DNA of 64,000 nt, taken from Plectrocnemia conspersa (taxonomy: Eukaryota > Arthropoda > Insecta > Trichoptera > Polycentropodidae). Both the position numbers and the translations under genes were made by a program. Every line of letters begins with the position of its first letter. Within the stretch, counting starts at the first letter, position 1. Under the pieces are notes generated by a model. That model was not told the origin of the DNA and did no database searches. It worked only from the letters and a program-made list of their open reading frames with translations. Below are positions 11,474 to 23,600 of this stretch, in pieces. The DNA lies in assembly GCA_009617715.1 (NCBI GenBank), contig VTFK01000283.1:124001-188000 (forward strand). The letters run 5' to 3'.

Positions 11474-11865
11474 AAAAACTCACTTTTTGGTTTCGGAGCC
11501 CGGCGACGGGAATTCAAAATTTGAAGATTTCAATACGAAGATTGTTTTATGATTGTTTATCAAATTTAATCAAAGTATTCTTCTTATCCTAAACACATTA
11601 TGTATATATTTAATTTTCATAGTTATAACACACCTAGTTAATTTGCAACCCGATTATTTATAAAAAAGCAAAAACTCACTTTTAGGCCTCGGAGCCCGTC
11701 GCCGGGAATTCAAAATTTGAAGATTTCATTACGAAGATTGGTTTATGATTGTTTATCTAATGTAATCAATGTATTCTTCTAATCCTCTACACATTATGTA
11801 TATTTTTAAATTTCATGGTTATAACACACTTAGTTAATTTGCAATCCGATTATTTATATTCAATC
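11474..11865 (+). repeat. 196-bp tandem duplication, two units
   Basis: Unit 1 (about 11474-11669) and unit 2 (about 11670-11865) share AAAACTCACTTTT, CGGAGCCCG, GGGAATTCAAAATTTGAAGA, TACGAAGATTG and a long AT-rich tail with GGTTATAACACAC and AGTTAATTTGCAA, offset by 196 bases. Each carries a GC-rich near-palindrome (CCCGTCGCCGGG in unit 2). A diverged relative of the tail, GGTTATAACGCACACAGTTT, is at about 20168. Confidence 0.75.
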
Positions 11866-11869
11866 AAAT

Positions 11870-14585
11870 AACGAATTAATGAAAATTGTTGCGTAGCAAA
11901 ATTTTATTATTAAATAATAATTATTTAAAACTGTTGTCACGGTACTGTCAGCCATCTTGTTTTATATTTGAATGCTTATTTTTCATTGGTCGAAACAACA
12001 TAACACATTACCAGTGGCTCGGAAAGCAACAAAGCAAATTCAATTTTTATTTTTATTATTATTCATTATTATAATTAAATATATTTTCTTTGTTTACTTG
12101 TATTATTATACACCGTTCATAAAAAGCGATACGATTTTCAGTGTAGAGAATAGCACGGAGAATGTTTCATTTCAAGTTATGCGCGTCCGGAAGCGACGGC
12201 TTAGAACAATTATATATAAGAAGACAAGGTTTGGAAGGAAGTAAGGGGTAGAACGGAAGTGCGAGAAAATTTACAACAATCACAAATGTTTGGTGCCTCT
12301 TAAGAGAAAATATAACTATAATCTTCAAAGCCTTGTACATTATTTTTTGTATAAATATAAGATAACATAATGAAAGTTTTAAAACCATCGTTAGCTTAAG
12401 AACGATTAATAAATCAGGTTGAATTTGGTTAAGTTTGAGTTTGAATATCAAATGGACGTTTCGCAACTGTTAAATTGAGTTTTAATGACAGTTACAATGT
12501 ATTAACAAAGATTGCTTAAGAAATGTTCCTGGAAGTCGTTCGTTCACTTTTACTTGACCTGCACGTTCTTCTCTCTTAAGATCTTGCGAGTATTTCCAGA
12601 TCACACTACTATATTCCGTAAGTTGATAAATAAACAGTGGGAAGTAAAAATGTTTTTTTTTTACAAACCATATATGTATATATAAATGTACTGTAAACTA
12701 TGTACATACTTGGGATGCAAAGCAGATTCAATGTTTGACTTCCTTGATTTCAATCTTGTTTTCGCCTCGATTAACATTACTTGACCAGTTTTATTCTAAT
12801 TGCTGTTACATGCGAAACAATCCAGTTTTGTAAATGTCAAGTGCGATTTCCAATGTGAAAATCTTTTACAGTTAATAAGCGGAAGCTAAATATACGCACG
12901 TATGTGACAATGTTTACAATCGACTGATAAACAATACAATAAAACAAAAACAGGCTTTCCCATGAATCACTCTATGTGCGGATATAATAAATAAATAACT
13001 GTTAACGCTACATACTCAACAATATTTTAGGTGAATACGTCACATTTACCATACGTTGTAAAATACGCGAAAATAAGATTATCTCCAGATAATGCTGCAA
13101 ACGCTTCTTAGAACAATGTACGATAAGATTTTACTGTAATCGCTTGGGAAATGCCTGAAAACTGTTAACATTACATCACTGAAAGAATGATCTCATTAGG
13201 TCGTGTGTATCGAGTCACGGTTTTCTATAGGAAATGGTACTTTGTTCAATGATTTATCTTAGAGTGATGTCATGGTAGATAAAAACTAAAATGACCCAAC
13301 ACCAAACCATTCCCGGAAAGCGGAAACTGTAGTTATTAATCTACCGTTAGTTAGAGGTGCTGCTTTAAACAAATCAGGTGATAGATCCACCTACTAGAGA
13401 GACGGATTGATTGATCTACCAAAAATTGGTTGTGTGGTCTTTTTAAGAGATCAACATCTCGTTTCGGTGGACTGAACTGGATCGAGAGTGGGTTCTCTCG
13501 CTATTATCTCTTCACATACATTTTTTTCATTTCAATATGGTCAAGAGGCAAAAAAATCTAAAAAAGTAGAACTGGTTTTCCAACCAGTGCCCTGCGCTGC
13601 ACCGCTATGAAGTGAACCGAGCATTATCTTATTCTTCTTCTTTGGAAGCATGCAATTAATTTAATTACGTTTATATGCTTAACATGTAATCGTGTTTAGG
13701 TATTTCGCCGTCGGCTCGTGAGACACTCTAAAGAATTTTCAAGAGCAATTCAAAGATTTAGTACAATCAAGCTAAGATGATTGATCTGGAAAATGTATGC
13801 AATATGATTTAAAAGCAAGTTAAAAATACAAAGCGGCAATTAAATTATTGCTTGATGCTATAATATATAAATTATAGATTATAGCTCTGCGAATGCTTAA
13901 CACGGATTAATACATCAATACTGAAACAAGTAACCGGCTGCTGATTTACAACACAATTATATCAGGTGTAATAAAGATAAAAAAACTTCAAGGTAAGATT
14001 GAAGTGAACGACAGATCAAAGCGAGAGTTCGATTGAATAAGTCTTATTTGAAATGTTACACTTGGTTAGTTTTCACACTTTAAAATAAGTTTTGTACTTA
14101 AATGTGCAATAAACAGTGGGTGGTGAAAATAGTTATTATTGCTTTTTTAACAATACCTTAAAATTATGTTAACAAAAGTATGTTAATGCGGCACCTTTAT
14201 ATTTTGAAAACATTAGTAAGTTTTATTACAGTATTACTTTAACAAAATACGCAAAAAGCTTTTCAAAAAACATTTCTACAAGATTATGATTAATTATATT
14301 ACATAATAAATATCCCTATTTAAACCATCCTCTGTGAAAGGACTTTCATAGAGGCCTCCTGAAATGCATATCTTATCCTCCTGATGATGACAATACAAGA
14401 TGCACTCCACTGACATTAGCCTTAAGATAGCGCGTCGCCGAGAGTCTGCGCCCCCAGATAAATGTGCTCCAAAACATTGTATTTAATGTCGTATTTAATT
14501 AGCGTAGTTACTTTATATATGAATTAATTAGAGCATTTTTGAACTAATATAGTATTGTCTACAGATCCTAGTAGATCCTCATTTG
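11870..14585. other. No gene recognised
   Basis: Mostly AT-rich. Slightly GC-richer stretches at 12530-12600 and 13180-13640 contain no supported ORF or repeat. Short ORFs here look like chance. Confidence 0.45.
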
Positions 14586-14587
14586 TA

Positions 14588-16326
14588 AATATATTTATTT
14601 ATTTATTTTAGATTAAATTAAGAACATCGTGGCCTAACAGGTTACCCCAATGCGCCACGATGGTCGAAAACAAATTTTAAATTTACAAAACAAAAAAAAA
14701 ACGTGTATATAAATAAATAGAACAATACTTAAAAATAATAAAAAATATAAAACATCAAAATTAAACGATACAAACTGGATCAGCTCCTCGTAGCTAACAT
14801 TAAACAGGTCAATATGTAATTCCAGCGTATTAAGGAGCCGGATAGCCACAGCTATAGGCGAGTCGGCAAGTGCAGACGTCCTAGCCCTAACGGCCATCAA
14901 AAGAGGACGCGATCGTGATTCTCGAAAATGATCCGGAACCCAAAACTGGAATTCCTCGAGAATAGCTGGATTGTCAACAGCACTTTTTAGTAATTTAAAA
15001 AATGCTTAGCGACATACAATTTTTTGCGAGAGCTCAGCGAATCATGTCCCAACGCTCCTAAAAGAAAGGCGCTGGGATATATGTACGGATAATAACCAAA
15101 TGTCCTTTTGTAAAGGTATCTTAAATACCTTTTTTGAATTTTTTTCACTAAAAGGGAATATTTGGCTATTCGGGGATTCCAAATTATAGATCCTGATTCA
15201 AGAATGCTACGAACTAAGGTGTCATAGAGGATGCGAATAACTGACGGATCGTCAAAGTGAAAGGCATTCCTCATAACAAAGCCGAGCATCTTGGAAGATT
15301 TATCACAGACGTCATGTATGTGTAGGGAGAACCTCCATTTGCTCTCGAAAGTGATTCCGAGATCTTTAGTGGAAGTTTCTCTAGTCAAAATGTTACCACT
15401 GAGATGGTAGAAATAAGCTGATGGCGAATGGGATCGAGAAAATGACACAGTGTGGCACATTCCGACACTAAAGGGCAGACGGTTAACGGAAGCCCATCTC
15501 CATAGAGAGTCTAAATCACTTTGTAGAGAGAAGGAGTCCACAACAGATCGAATGCATTTATATAATTTTAAATCATCTGCGTACAGAAGTATACTTGAAT
15601 TTTTAATTGCTGTATTTATGTCATTAATAAATAACACAAAAAGCAAAGGGCCCAGATTGGATCCTTGAGGAACCCCCGAAGGGGTAAAATATTCTTTCGA
15701 CAATCGGCCACCATAAGTTACAAACTGTCTATGATTGCTTAAATAACTCGAGAATAACCGAGTTAAATTAACCGAACAACCGGGGTTCGAAAATTTTTTT
15801 AATAATAACCTATGACAAACTTTGTCAAAGGCTTTCTCAAAATCTGTATACACGACGTCTACTTGAATTCCCGCATCGAGAGAAGTTGTCACCGTTTTGG
15901 TGAACGACAGAAGGTTAGTAACAGTGGAACGGGCAGGACGAAACCCGTGCTGTTTGTCTAACAAAACTTGCCGAAAGTGATTATAGAGATATTTATGAAT
16001 AATTATTTCAAATAATTTAGTAGGAGCTGACAACACTGCGACTGGTCTATAATTCTTTATATATAATTTGACACCCTTTTTATGAATAGGAGTGACTTTT
16101 GTGCATTTCCATAGATCAGGAAATGATGATGTTTTGAGAAGCAGATCATAAATACATTTTAGAGGAGCAGCGAGACTGACTTCGCAACCCTTCAAAATAA
16201 AATCGGGAATTAAATCATGTCCAGAAGAACGCCCTGTCTTTAATTTATTAAATCTGTATTTAAGATCTGAGTGCTCAGTTTTTTGATGGTCAGTACTGAA
16301 GACAAAGAACATGAAGAAGGGAGCGA
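14588..16326 (-). mobile_element. 5'-truncated LINE (Jockey/CR1-like)
   Basis: This is a non-LTR retrotransposon copy on the minus strand. It contains the reverse transcriptase and C-terminal part of ORF2, a short 3' region ending in the sequence GCGCATTGGGGTAACCTG, and a (TAAA)n-type tail (14588-14610). The endonuclease and ORF1 are absent; homology starts at about 16326, where another fragment in the window (53758-53935) also begins to diverge. Dead-on-arrival 5' truncation is typical of target-primed reverse transcription. The near-intact ORF makes this the youngest-looking LINE copy here. Confidence 0.85.
14987..16312 (-). CDS. LINE ORF2 reverse transcriptase, partial
   Basis: The 441-codon frame is uninterrupted. 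It holds the non-LTR reverse transcriptase core: KNYRPVAVL at about residues 86-94, GFRPARST at 123-130, YTDFEKAFDKV at 155-165 (first catalytic Asp), SGVPQGSNLGPLLF at 212-225, and LLYADDLKLY at 242-251 (the catalytic YADD). The thumb and a C-terminal domain follow. An intact copy would make cDNA from its own RNA at a nicked chromosomal site. The N-terminal endonuclease is missing by truncation, so the listed start is just the first Met. The stop at 14987 follows a run of six A/T (14997-15002); shifting one base restores a further open stretch (EEFQFWVPDHFRESRSR, then LNTLELHIDLFNVSYEEL), so the C-terminus is frameshifted. Confidence 0.9.
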   Translation of the reverse strand: MFFVFSTDHQKTEHSDLKYRFNKLKTGRSSGHDLIPDFILKGCEVSLAAPLKCIYDLLLKTSSFPDLWKCTKVTPIHKKGVKLYIKNYRPVAVLSAPTKLFEIIIHKYLYNHFRQVLLDKQHGFRPARSTVTNLLSFTKTVTTSLDAGIQVDVVYTDFEKAFDKVCHRLLLKKFSNPGCSVNLTRLFSSYLSNHRQFVTYGGRLSKEYFTPSGVPQGSNLGPLLFVLFINDINTAIKNSSILLYADDLKLYKCIRSVVDSFSLQSDLDSLWRWASVNRLPFSVGMCHTVSFSRSHSPSAYFYHLSGNILTRETSTKDLGITFESKWRFSLHIHDVCDKSSKMLGFVMRNAFHFDDPSVIRILYDTLVRSILESGSIIWNPRIAKYSLLVKKIQKRYLRYLYKRTFGYYPYIYPSAFLLGALGHDSLSSRKKLYVAKHFLNY

Positions 16327-16329
16327 CTA

Positions 16330-17558
16330 AGCAAATATATTGTATAAACTAGCATTCTAAAATTATTTTTATTCATGTTTAAATTTGAGACAGTTTTTTA
16401 TTTTATTTTATTTTATAACAACCAATGACACCATAAATGTCTTGATAACAATAATTAGTGGCGCCATGTACAATCACGTGACTAAACAGTCTAAATATTG
16501 AATCAAGTAAATTACAACTATATTCTTTTAGATGTTCTTATTTTCTCAGATTACGTACAGCAATAATTAATAACATGTAGATGGATTTCTTTGATATGTA
16601 ATAAAAAATAATAAAATGTGTCACTAATGTTAAAGGTTAAATATTTTTCATAGATCTGATATCAATCAACTGAAATCCAATATAATTACTACGTGAGTAT
16701 TAAAGTAATTAATGGGGTATTATCCCATTGTTTTATATTACTATGGTCAGAAACGAAATACTGTAGCATTTTTCATCATCATCATTGGTACATTTATCGC
16801 CAAGGGTAATTTGTACGCAATAAGTCTAAAACTAAATAGAGTGCGTCATAAATATGTCGCAGTACTCCAAAGCAATTATACGCATGGTACGCGTAATATA
16901 TTATATATTTTAGCGAGTACTACAATTTTGCGATTATGGTAAATAAATTACGATCATTTTTACTCACATATTTACGTCACTGTATTATTCTGCGCGAATC
17001 TTATCGCAATCTATCGAAGTCAAACCAGATACGGTTGTCACCGAAAACTTTCGCCGTTTTAATACGCTCGGTAGTATTTAGGAAAATGTGTGGTTTGACA
17101 CTTTTTTGTCATTGGTTTTATGCCCTTTGAGGTACTTCACCGCAAAACTATCGACTTTCCTTTTCCACTTGGCGAAGGTAACGGCTTGATTTACGAGGCC
17201 ACCACAGTCGAATGTAATGACTAATGATCGTTGGTCAATTAGCACTCAAAAGTCGCAGAAACAGATAACAGTAACGAATTCACTTTCACTAGGTAGCTTA
17301 CCGGTTCGAATCTCACCATATAAGCACAGCGATTATATAGAGAAAATTATTATGTTAGTTTAAAATTTATTCAAAAAGCGACTTTTGCAACACTTGAAGA
17401 TTCAGAAAGCAAAGATGCAAAGTCCATAAAATATTTATATTTTGAGATTGCCTTAAATACCTTTAGGCCACGTGTATATTATTTTATCAGCATGCAATAC
17501 ACCTCAAAGTTACTTGATTCTAACGTCATCTATATTTTGCTCATATGTTTTCAACACC
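16330..17558. other. No gene recognised
   Basis: This is AT-rich up to about 16930, then somewhat GC-richer to 17330. A B-box-like GGTTCGAATCTC lies near 17303 without a foldable tRNA around it. Nothing else is supported. Confidence 0.4.
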
Positions 17559-17561
17559 TAA

Positions 17562-17737
17562 TGCTTCCTCTACACTCTCTGGAAGTTACCGAACCAAAGG
17601 TCTACCAAATATGGTCGAGGTCGCCGAGACATTAGAGCGGGCAGACCCGAGCTCGACCGAAGTAGCCCCAAATTAACACATTATATTTTCCGTCCTTGCC
17701 CAACCATGTCCTACTTCCAGAGAGTGTGGAGGAAGCA
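17562..17737 (+). mobile_element. Short 176-bp MITE of the Harbinger-like family
   Basis: It has 25-bp terminal inverted repeats with one mismatch (left TGCTTCCTCTACACTCTCTG; right CAGAGAGTGTGGAGGAAGCA), flanked by a perfect TAA duplication (17559-17561 and 17738-17740). The terminal core CTACACTCTCTGGAAGT is shared with the 1.07-kb copies, so both size classes probably use the same transposase. It has no coding capacity. Confidence 0.88.
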
Positions 17738-17812
17738 TAACGCGCGCAGTTTCTGATTGCCTCTTAAAACTTTTTTTTGGTATAGAAATCACATACAGAT
17801 GATTACGTTTGA

Positions 17813-17910
17813 CAGGGTTTTTGTCTCAAAACTTGTTTTAATTTAATATGATCAAATTTATCATCCATCAATAAAGAAACAACACAATAGCGTAAATGAT
17901 TTTGGACGGT
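17813..17910 (+). repeat. Family A fragment (5' end)
   Basis: CAGGGTTTTTGTCTCAAAAC, then ATCATCCATCAATAAAGAAA, closely matches the 5' end of the family A copy at 37562. Only about 100 bases are recognisable. Confidence 0.65.
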
Positions 17911-19017
17911 ACAATCCCATTAATAACTCGAGTTTTGGAAACCTATTTAAAAATTAAATATTTATCTCACTGTGCTAACTTTGAAAAAAATATGTACAAG
18001 ATAACATTTTGATTTCAAATCAAACATATGGCAAGAGATTCAACGCTTTGTAAATCTTTGTTACAATCTGAAGTATAAGAGAGCAAGTTCGTTTCTATCC
18101 ATCTTTTTTACACCTAACAGTCATAGAAACGTCAGATTTCACATAAGATTTTATTGTTTTGTACACAGCACCAGAAAATTGCGGCCATCATACCAATTAA
18201 ATGATATCTACAATCTTCAAAACCAATAAAACTCGCATCGGAAACGAAAAATATAAAACCTAATTAAAATCATATACTATTCTAACTTTTACTTTTTACT
18301 ACGTTGTACGTATTTATTTTACGCGTTAATTGCCGCTTTATAATAATTAAAGGCACTTTCTACGCACAGACGTTTGCAGAACTTGAAAACCATTATCATT
18401 CTAGCAATTTTCAATCTGCCAGTCGTTCTGCTATTTAATTATCGCCATGCCGTACGTCTATTATAGACCAACTAACTATAGAATGAATTGCAGTTTCTCC
18501 TCATTTTGTATAATACAAAATGATTATACATATTGTTTATTGTTCATAAATATGTTTAAAATGATTATCGCGAATATTGATCAATCGTTCATTATTTTTC
18601 TTTATACCTAGCTATCTTTTCTTATCAGTTTCCTAATACGCATGTTTTTAATTATAGCAAATATCTAATTTAGAGTCGTAGTCGTATGTATTAAACTTAA
18701 CGATTATAATCGATAGTGTGTTTTTAATACAAAAATAACCCGTTGTATATAATTATTTATATATACAATTATAACCACAATTATAACAACTGCTATTAAA
18801 TGTTTACATGTGTGTTTTTCCAACAAAAATTCTCATCTAAATATGTATAATAAATATTAAACATGAATTTCAACAATATTGATAAAAAAAATCTTGATTA
18901 ACATCGATATTTATATTAAACATAATTTTATATCAAATTGATTTATATCAGTTTTTATTCAATATTGCTCTAAAATTAATATTAAATTTTATAATATAAT
19001 TCATGTGCCTTGCTGCT
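17911..19017. other. No gene recognised
   Basis: AT-rich sequence with many short runs and no supported feature. Confidence 0.5.
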
Positions 19018-19352
19018 GTCTTCTCCTCATCAGGGTTGCTAACCAATCACAATTATGCAGCGATCATCTAGTAAATCACTGCAGTCGCTTCTTAGAACGG
19101 CGAAATAGGTATGTCTAAAAAAGCGACATTCGCTTGATGGGCATTGTCCAAGGTCGTATTGCATTGCAACGGGAATATTGTGAATCCAGTGATTTATTAT
19201 ATCTGTGACCGTTTCGCAACAAAGAAATATAATAGTAAAAATAAAGCTCGTATTATTTATGCGATTTTTTAGAGTCGTAAAAAGGGGTGTGGTTCCAGTC
19301 TTCTTTCCTTGTTGATGGATGATCATTTTGGTCACAGTAAATTAACGTAAGT
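19018..19352 (-). repeat. Family A fragment
   Basis: Read on the minus strand it shares GTTAATTTACTGTGACCAAA and TTGTTGCGAAACGGTCAC with the copy at 37562. It also shares a block equivalent to TTCTAAGAAG.CACTGCAG with the copy at 25669, followed by a diverged GATCG.TGCA.AAT. It therefore links the two subtypes of the family. The 98-codon frame across it is not conserved with the other copies. Confidence 0.6.
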
Positions 19353-19439
19353 TTTGTGTGTGGTCGTTATATAGTATGTGTATAGAATCATATTTTTTAA
19401 GCGCGAATTAAAAACAAAACACAATCCATTTTATTTTGA

Positions 19440-20215
19440 ACTATCCTTTAACCCAGCCTGGGCGAAGCGGGGGACGTAACTACCCCATTTTCTATGTTTT
19501 TGCGGATATTAATAAAATTATATTTTACGGTTATATTCTTCAAGTCGATTCTAACATTTTTATTTATGGTAAAATGTGTATTTCGGTAAATTTGTGTGTA
19601 TTTTGCAAACAAAAAAGTTTATATACAAAGGTCAATATATGTTTAAAAACTTAATTTTGTTCAAAGTCTAAAAATTTACATACTTTAGTTTAAGAGTGAT
19701 TTTTCCTTATTAATAATAATGTTTTTAAATATTTAAGGGTCGGATGAGGAGAATGTGGAAGGTGACACAAATTTAATATTTACATCTAGATCTGGATTCC
19801 TATAGATCTGAAAACATTCACCAGTTTCTAGAACTATAATATATTTTCGTATCTGACGGGACAATCTTATTTTAGTGATTTATGTCCCAAAAATATTAAA
19901 CTGTTTCTTAATGTAAAAAGGGCACAAACACAGTTGCATTACAACTGAATAGAGGCGGGAGTAATAAAATGATCCAATTCTATTCTAGCCTAAGGTAAAT
20001 ACGAAGATTTAGGATTGTTTTCAGAGATCATAAACATAAAAACTTAGAGTTCATTCATTAAATGTATGAATGGAGGATAGAATACCGTAGGAATTGTTAA
20101 TATATATGGGGTCCAGCCGTCCCCCTGTTCGTACGGAGAGCTTTTTTCTACATTTTGTCCGCTTATGGTTATAACGCACACAGTTTATTTAAAAATATAA
20201 TCAAATTTAATAATA
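19440..20215. other. Diverged repeat debris
   Basis: CCTGGGCGAAGCGGGGGACG near 19456 resembles the imperfect GC hairpins found at ends of Helitron-like elements, but no 5' TC or 3' CTRR terminus could be placed. Near 20168, GGTTATAACGCACACAGTTT is related to the tandem duplication at 11.5-11.9 kb. Confidence 0.2.
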
Positions 20216-20439
20216 CTCTTTAATAATATAACTATATTAAATAAATACATATTTGGTTTACCTAAAATTGTTTAAAATATAAAAAAAAACTATGATGATG
20301 ATTTGGATTTTACATATGTATATACGTGTTTTGATTATTATTTATTTATTAATATCGACAAAAGATAGGTACAAAAGATCTAATACGGAAAATGCTCTTT
20401 CAGATTTTTTATATGGACGTGAAATCGTCTTGAATGCAT

Positions 20440-20690
20440 ATATTTATGGCTGTCGCCATCAGGATCTTTAATACGATGGCATTGCACATTGACCAGTTTA
20501 ATGTCAGCTATGAGGAGCTGGTCCAAGTCGTTTCATTTAATTTTTATATTTTAAGATTTTTTTATTTGCTTCTTTATATGCATTATTTTAATTATATTTT
20601 TTTGTGTATTGAGATAAGACAATTACTGTTTTCCACCACCGTGACGCATTGGGGTAACCTGTTAAGTTTATATTTTTTATGTTTTTTTTT
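20440..20690 (+). mobile_element. LINE 3' fragment, plus orientation
   Basis: The frame reads AVAIRIFNTMALHIDQFNVS and YEEL, matching the C-terminus of the LINE at 14.6 kb (AIRLLNTLELHIDLFNVSYE). It ends with GACGCATTGGGGTAACCTGT, the same 3' terminus. The frame runs on into AT-rich 3' sequence. It is 5'-truncated and non-functional. Confidence 0.8.
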
Positions 20691-20699
20691 ATATAACGC

Positions 20700-23600
20700 A
20701 TCGAGTAATACAATTTAATATTTTTACGACTTATCAAATTTAGCTGCGGTTATGTTAGCGGGGGAGCGTTCTTTGAATATAATCTGCTTAACCAGATTTA
20801 GAATCAGCAAGTACGCCGAAAAGGCCGTTTAACATCTGCTATGTAGAAAAAATTAATTAAGACGTAAGTAGCAACGTGCTTTTTGTATTTCTTTTACTTT
20901 TAACGGACAAAAATTAAGCGTCTTACATTTTATTTTAGTAATTTGACAATTTCAGGTAAAAGGGTTAGGAATTACTAAATATTTTTACTGTAATATATTG
21001 ATAGAAGTATCTTTGAGTAACTATTGAAATAACATACTGGAAATTTTATTATTAAAACATTTAAAATGGCTTCAGAAAATAGAGCATATCTTAGGCATGA
21101 CATGACTGCAATGATAAAATCATTTTGGGCATGACATACTTGCCTTTGGACTTTAGAATAGAATCTTTTATGCATACTCCTTAAATTTAATTTAAAAAGC
21201 TAGTTAAAAATATAATAAGACATACCACAAAAAAATAGAGAGATATACGATTCTCATTCAATCGATAATAGGTTCGCGTGCGAATCGGTTGGCGACCTCT
21301 GCCAACAGGAATGTGTCAGAGTAATTTTGTACAAAAGCCAACCGGACTGGATATATAAAAATGAATCGACAAAGAAGCCGCTTTTATTAAGAATAGTAAA
21401 ACGCAGGTAGTTAAGGTGAGTCCGAGGGTTTTTGTATCTCCTTGCTGCACAAACTACTACAATGAATATATTTTTTTATACCACGCTTGGCCGCTCATAG
21501 GTAACCGGACGGACATTGTGTGAAATCTACAAAGATCATCACCCCTCAAAACAAAAAAAAAGGAATTCAGAAACACTATGCAATTTGCGGTCTGAGCATC
21601 AGATTGGTTTTGAAATCGACGAAGAGCGCCCATTCCAAAATCGCTTATCTCCTCCGCTGTCCGGTCATTATTATTATTATTTTAATTTTTTTGATACAAT
21701 AATATAATTACGGGGTAATTAGACATTGCTTAGGATGCAAATATAAATACATAGTATTAATATAATAGCAATTACATGGTGATTAGAAGGAAAACGTGCG
21801 CGACGACCGTACTGACATTACAAAAACGGTCGTTGACCAATTGCTCTTTTGCAATTGCTAAAATGCAAGATCGACAATAAGAAAACATCAAAAAGAACAG
21901 TAGTAGGCGACGTTTAGCAATACGAACGATTAGTAGATTTTGCAATTAGCACAATAATTATTCGAATCTATTGGGAAACTTTGCACATTACAATTCGACG
22001 AAATATAACGGTCGCGTTTTGCATTCAATGTATAACAATTGTTTTTTTTTAATATACGATTGTTAGGCAAATGTATGGATCTATTTCGAAATTATTTCGG
22101 TACATATTTAGCACATAGTTATTAGGCTATTTTAATAGAATTTAGGTATTGTCAGAATGTGTATTTCTTTACCTGAAACTTCAGAAAACTAATTGGTCAA
22201 TCAAAAGTCAATCGATCTGATTTGAAGCATATGTATGTTTCATATATTATAAAACATACATTTACGTAAAATAATAAGATTGCCACAAAGATAAGATAAT
22301 TCAGTTTAAATGTAAAATTACACGATATTTCAATCTGTATAAGTTTTAATTTTATTAGAAACACTTTTCTAGATTTATTTTTTTTATTAATACGTAATTT
22401 AATTTATATATTTGATATTTAATGTCAATCATTGTTTATTTTCAATAAAAAAATGTTGTCAATTTTATCATTCGTAGTGCTACGTGTGACGCGTAAGATC
22501 AAGGTTGACGTGAAGAGTGAAGCAGTTGCTTTTTTTAGGATTTTCTATATCTGACAAAGATGGTGAGAGTTGAATGAATTTACTTTTATTGTGTAAGATC
22601 TTAATAAAGCGCTGACACGAACATATTTGAAATGGAGAAGGCGGTATATGTGCTATGTATGCGTTTTTGTACACAACATTTTGTTTATATTTGACTATTT
22701 TTTAGTTAAAATAATTAAAACAGCCGCTGGAGATTCGGCAACTATTCTCTTATCGTTTTACATTCAACTAGTTGGTAAAGTAATTCATTTTTTAAGCACA
22801 AAAATCAACTACTAAAATAAACTACCAACTTTCTGGTGTGTCATAAAGACTAATAGCATTTAGTTTATGGCGCTTTTAACGCGTAAGAAGCGACAAGTTT
22901 TTTTTTTCACACTTAATTTCAATAAAAAAATGTATTTGCTGATGGTCGATGATCTCAAAAAATGATTAGATATATATAGTATATCAGATAAGTTGATAAA
23001 AGTGACTAATAAAAATAAAAATGTAATAATCATTTGATAAAAAAATGCTACGATTTATTTAGAGCTATTTTATTGCTCAAAATATAGGGCTCAATAATTA
23101 GCTATATGTCCTAATAAAATTAATTTAAACTTTGTGACAAATATAATATAATCATCTAAGAAATTTTAGCATCCATTGATAAATTAAGACCTATGTAACA
23201 CATGTCTTAAAAACGCTGCACATGTTCCCGACATTTTTTATATGACATCTGTTCTATAACAACAGCAGTCTGGAAACTTTTACACTACAAATACGATGTA
23301 GAAACTTTTGCTGAGTCCACATTTGTTCAGATTTCTAAAATCTCATATAAAATGTGTCACATAGAAAACGCAGAATGGACTTATACTGATAATTACTGAA
23401 TTTAGAAGACAGGTATGCGTTGCCTTATGTTGTTGTATAAAAAGTTGCATACTTAAATGCACCGGCATCATCGTACAACTAGAATGATTTTCACTCATTC
23501 TACAATAATATAAGTAAGATATATGGAAGCGTGCAATACTTGTATAATCTGATCACAATTTAGAAATTGCGACTAATGAGCTTTCTTTTTGCTTAGAATC

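Noticed and set aside
17295..17335. GGTTCGAATCTCACC as a tRNA T-arm
   Set aside because: No D arm, anticodon arm or acceptor stem can be folded around it.
19450..19480. Helitron end
   Set aside because: GC hairpin is imperfect and no terminal TC or CTRR could be placed, so it is not called as a Helitron.
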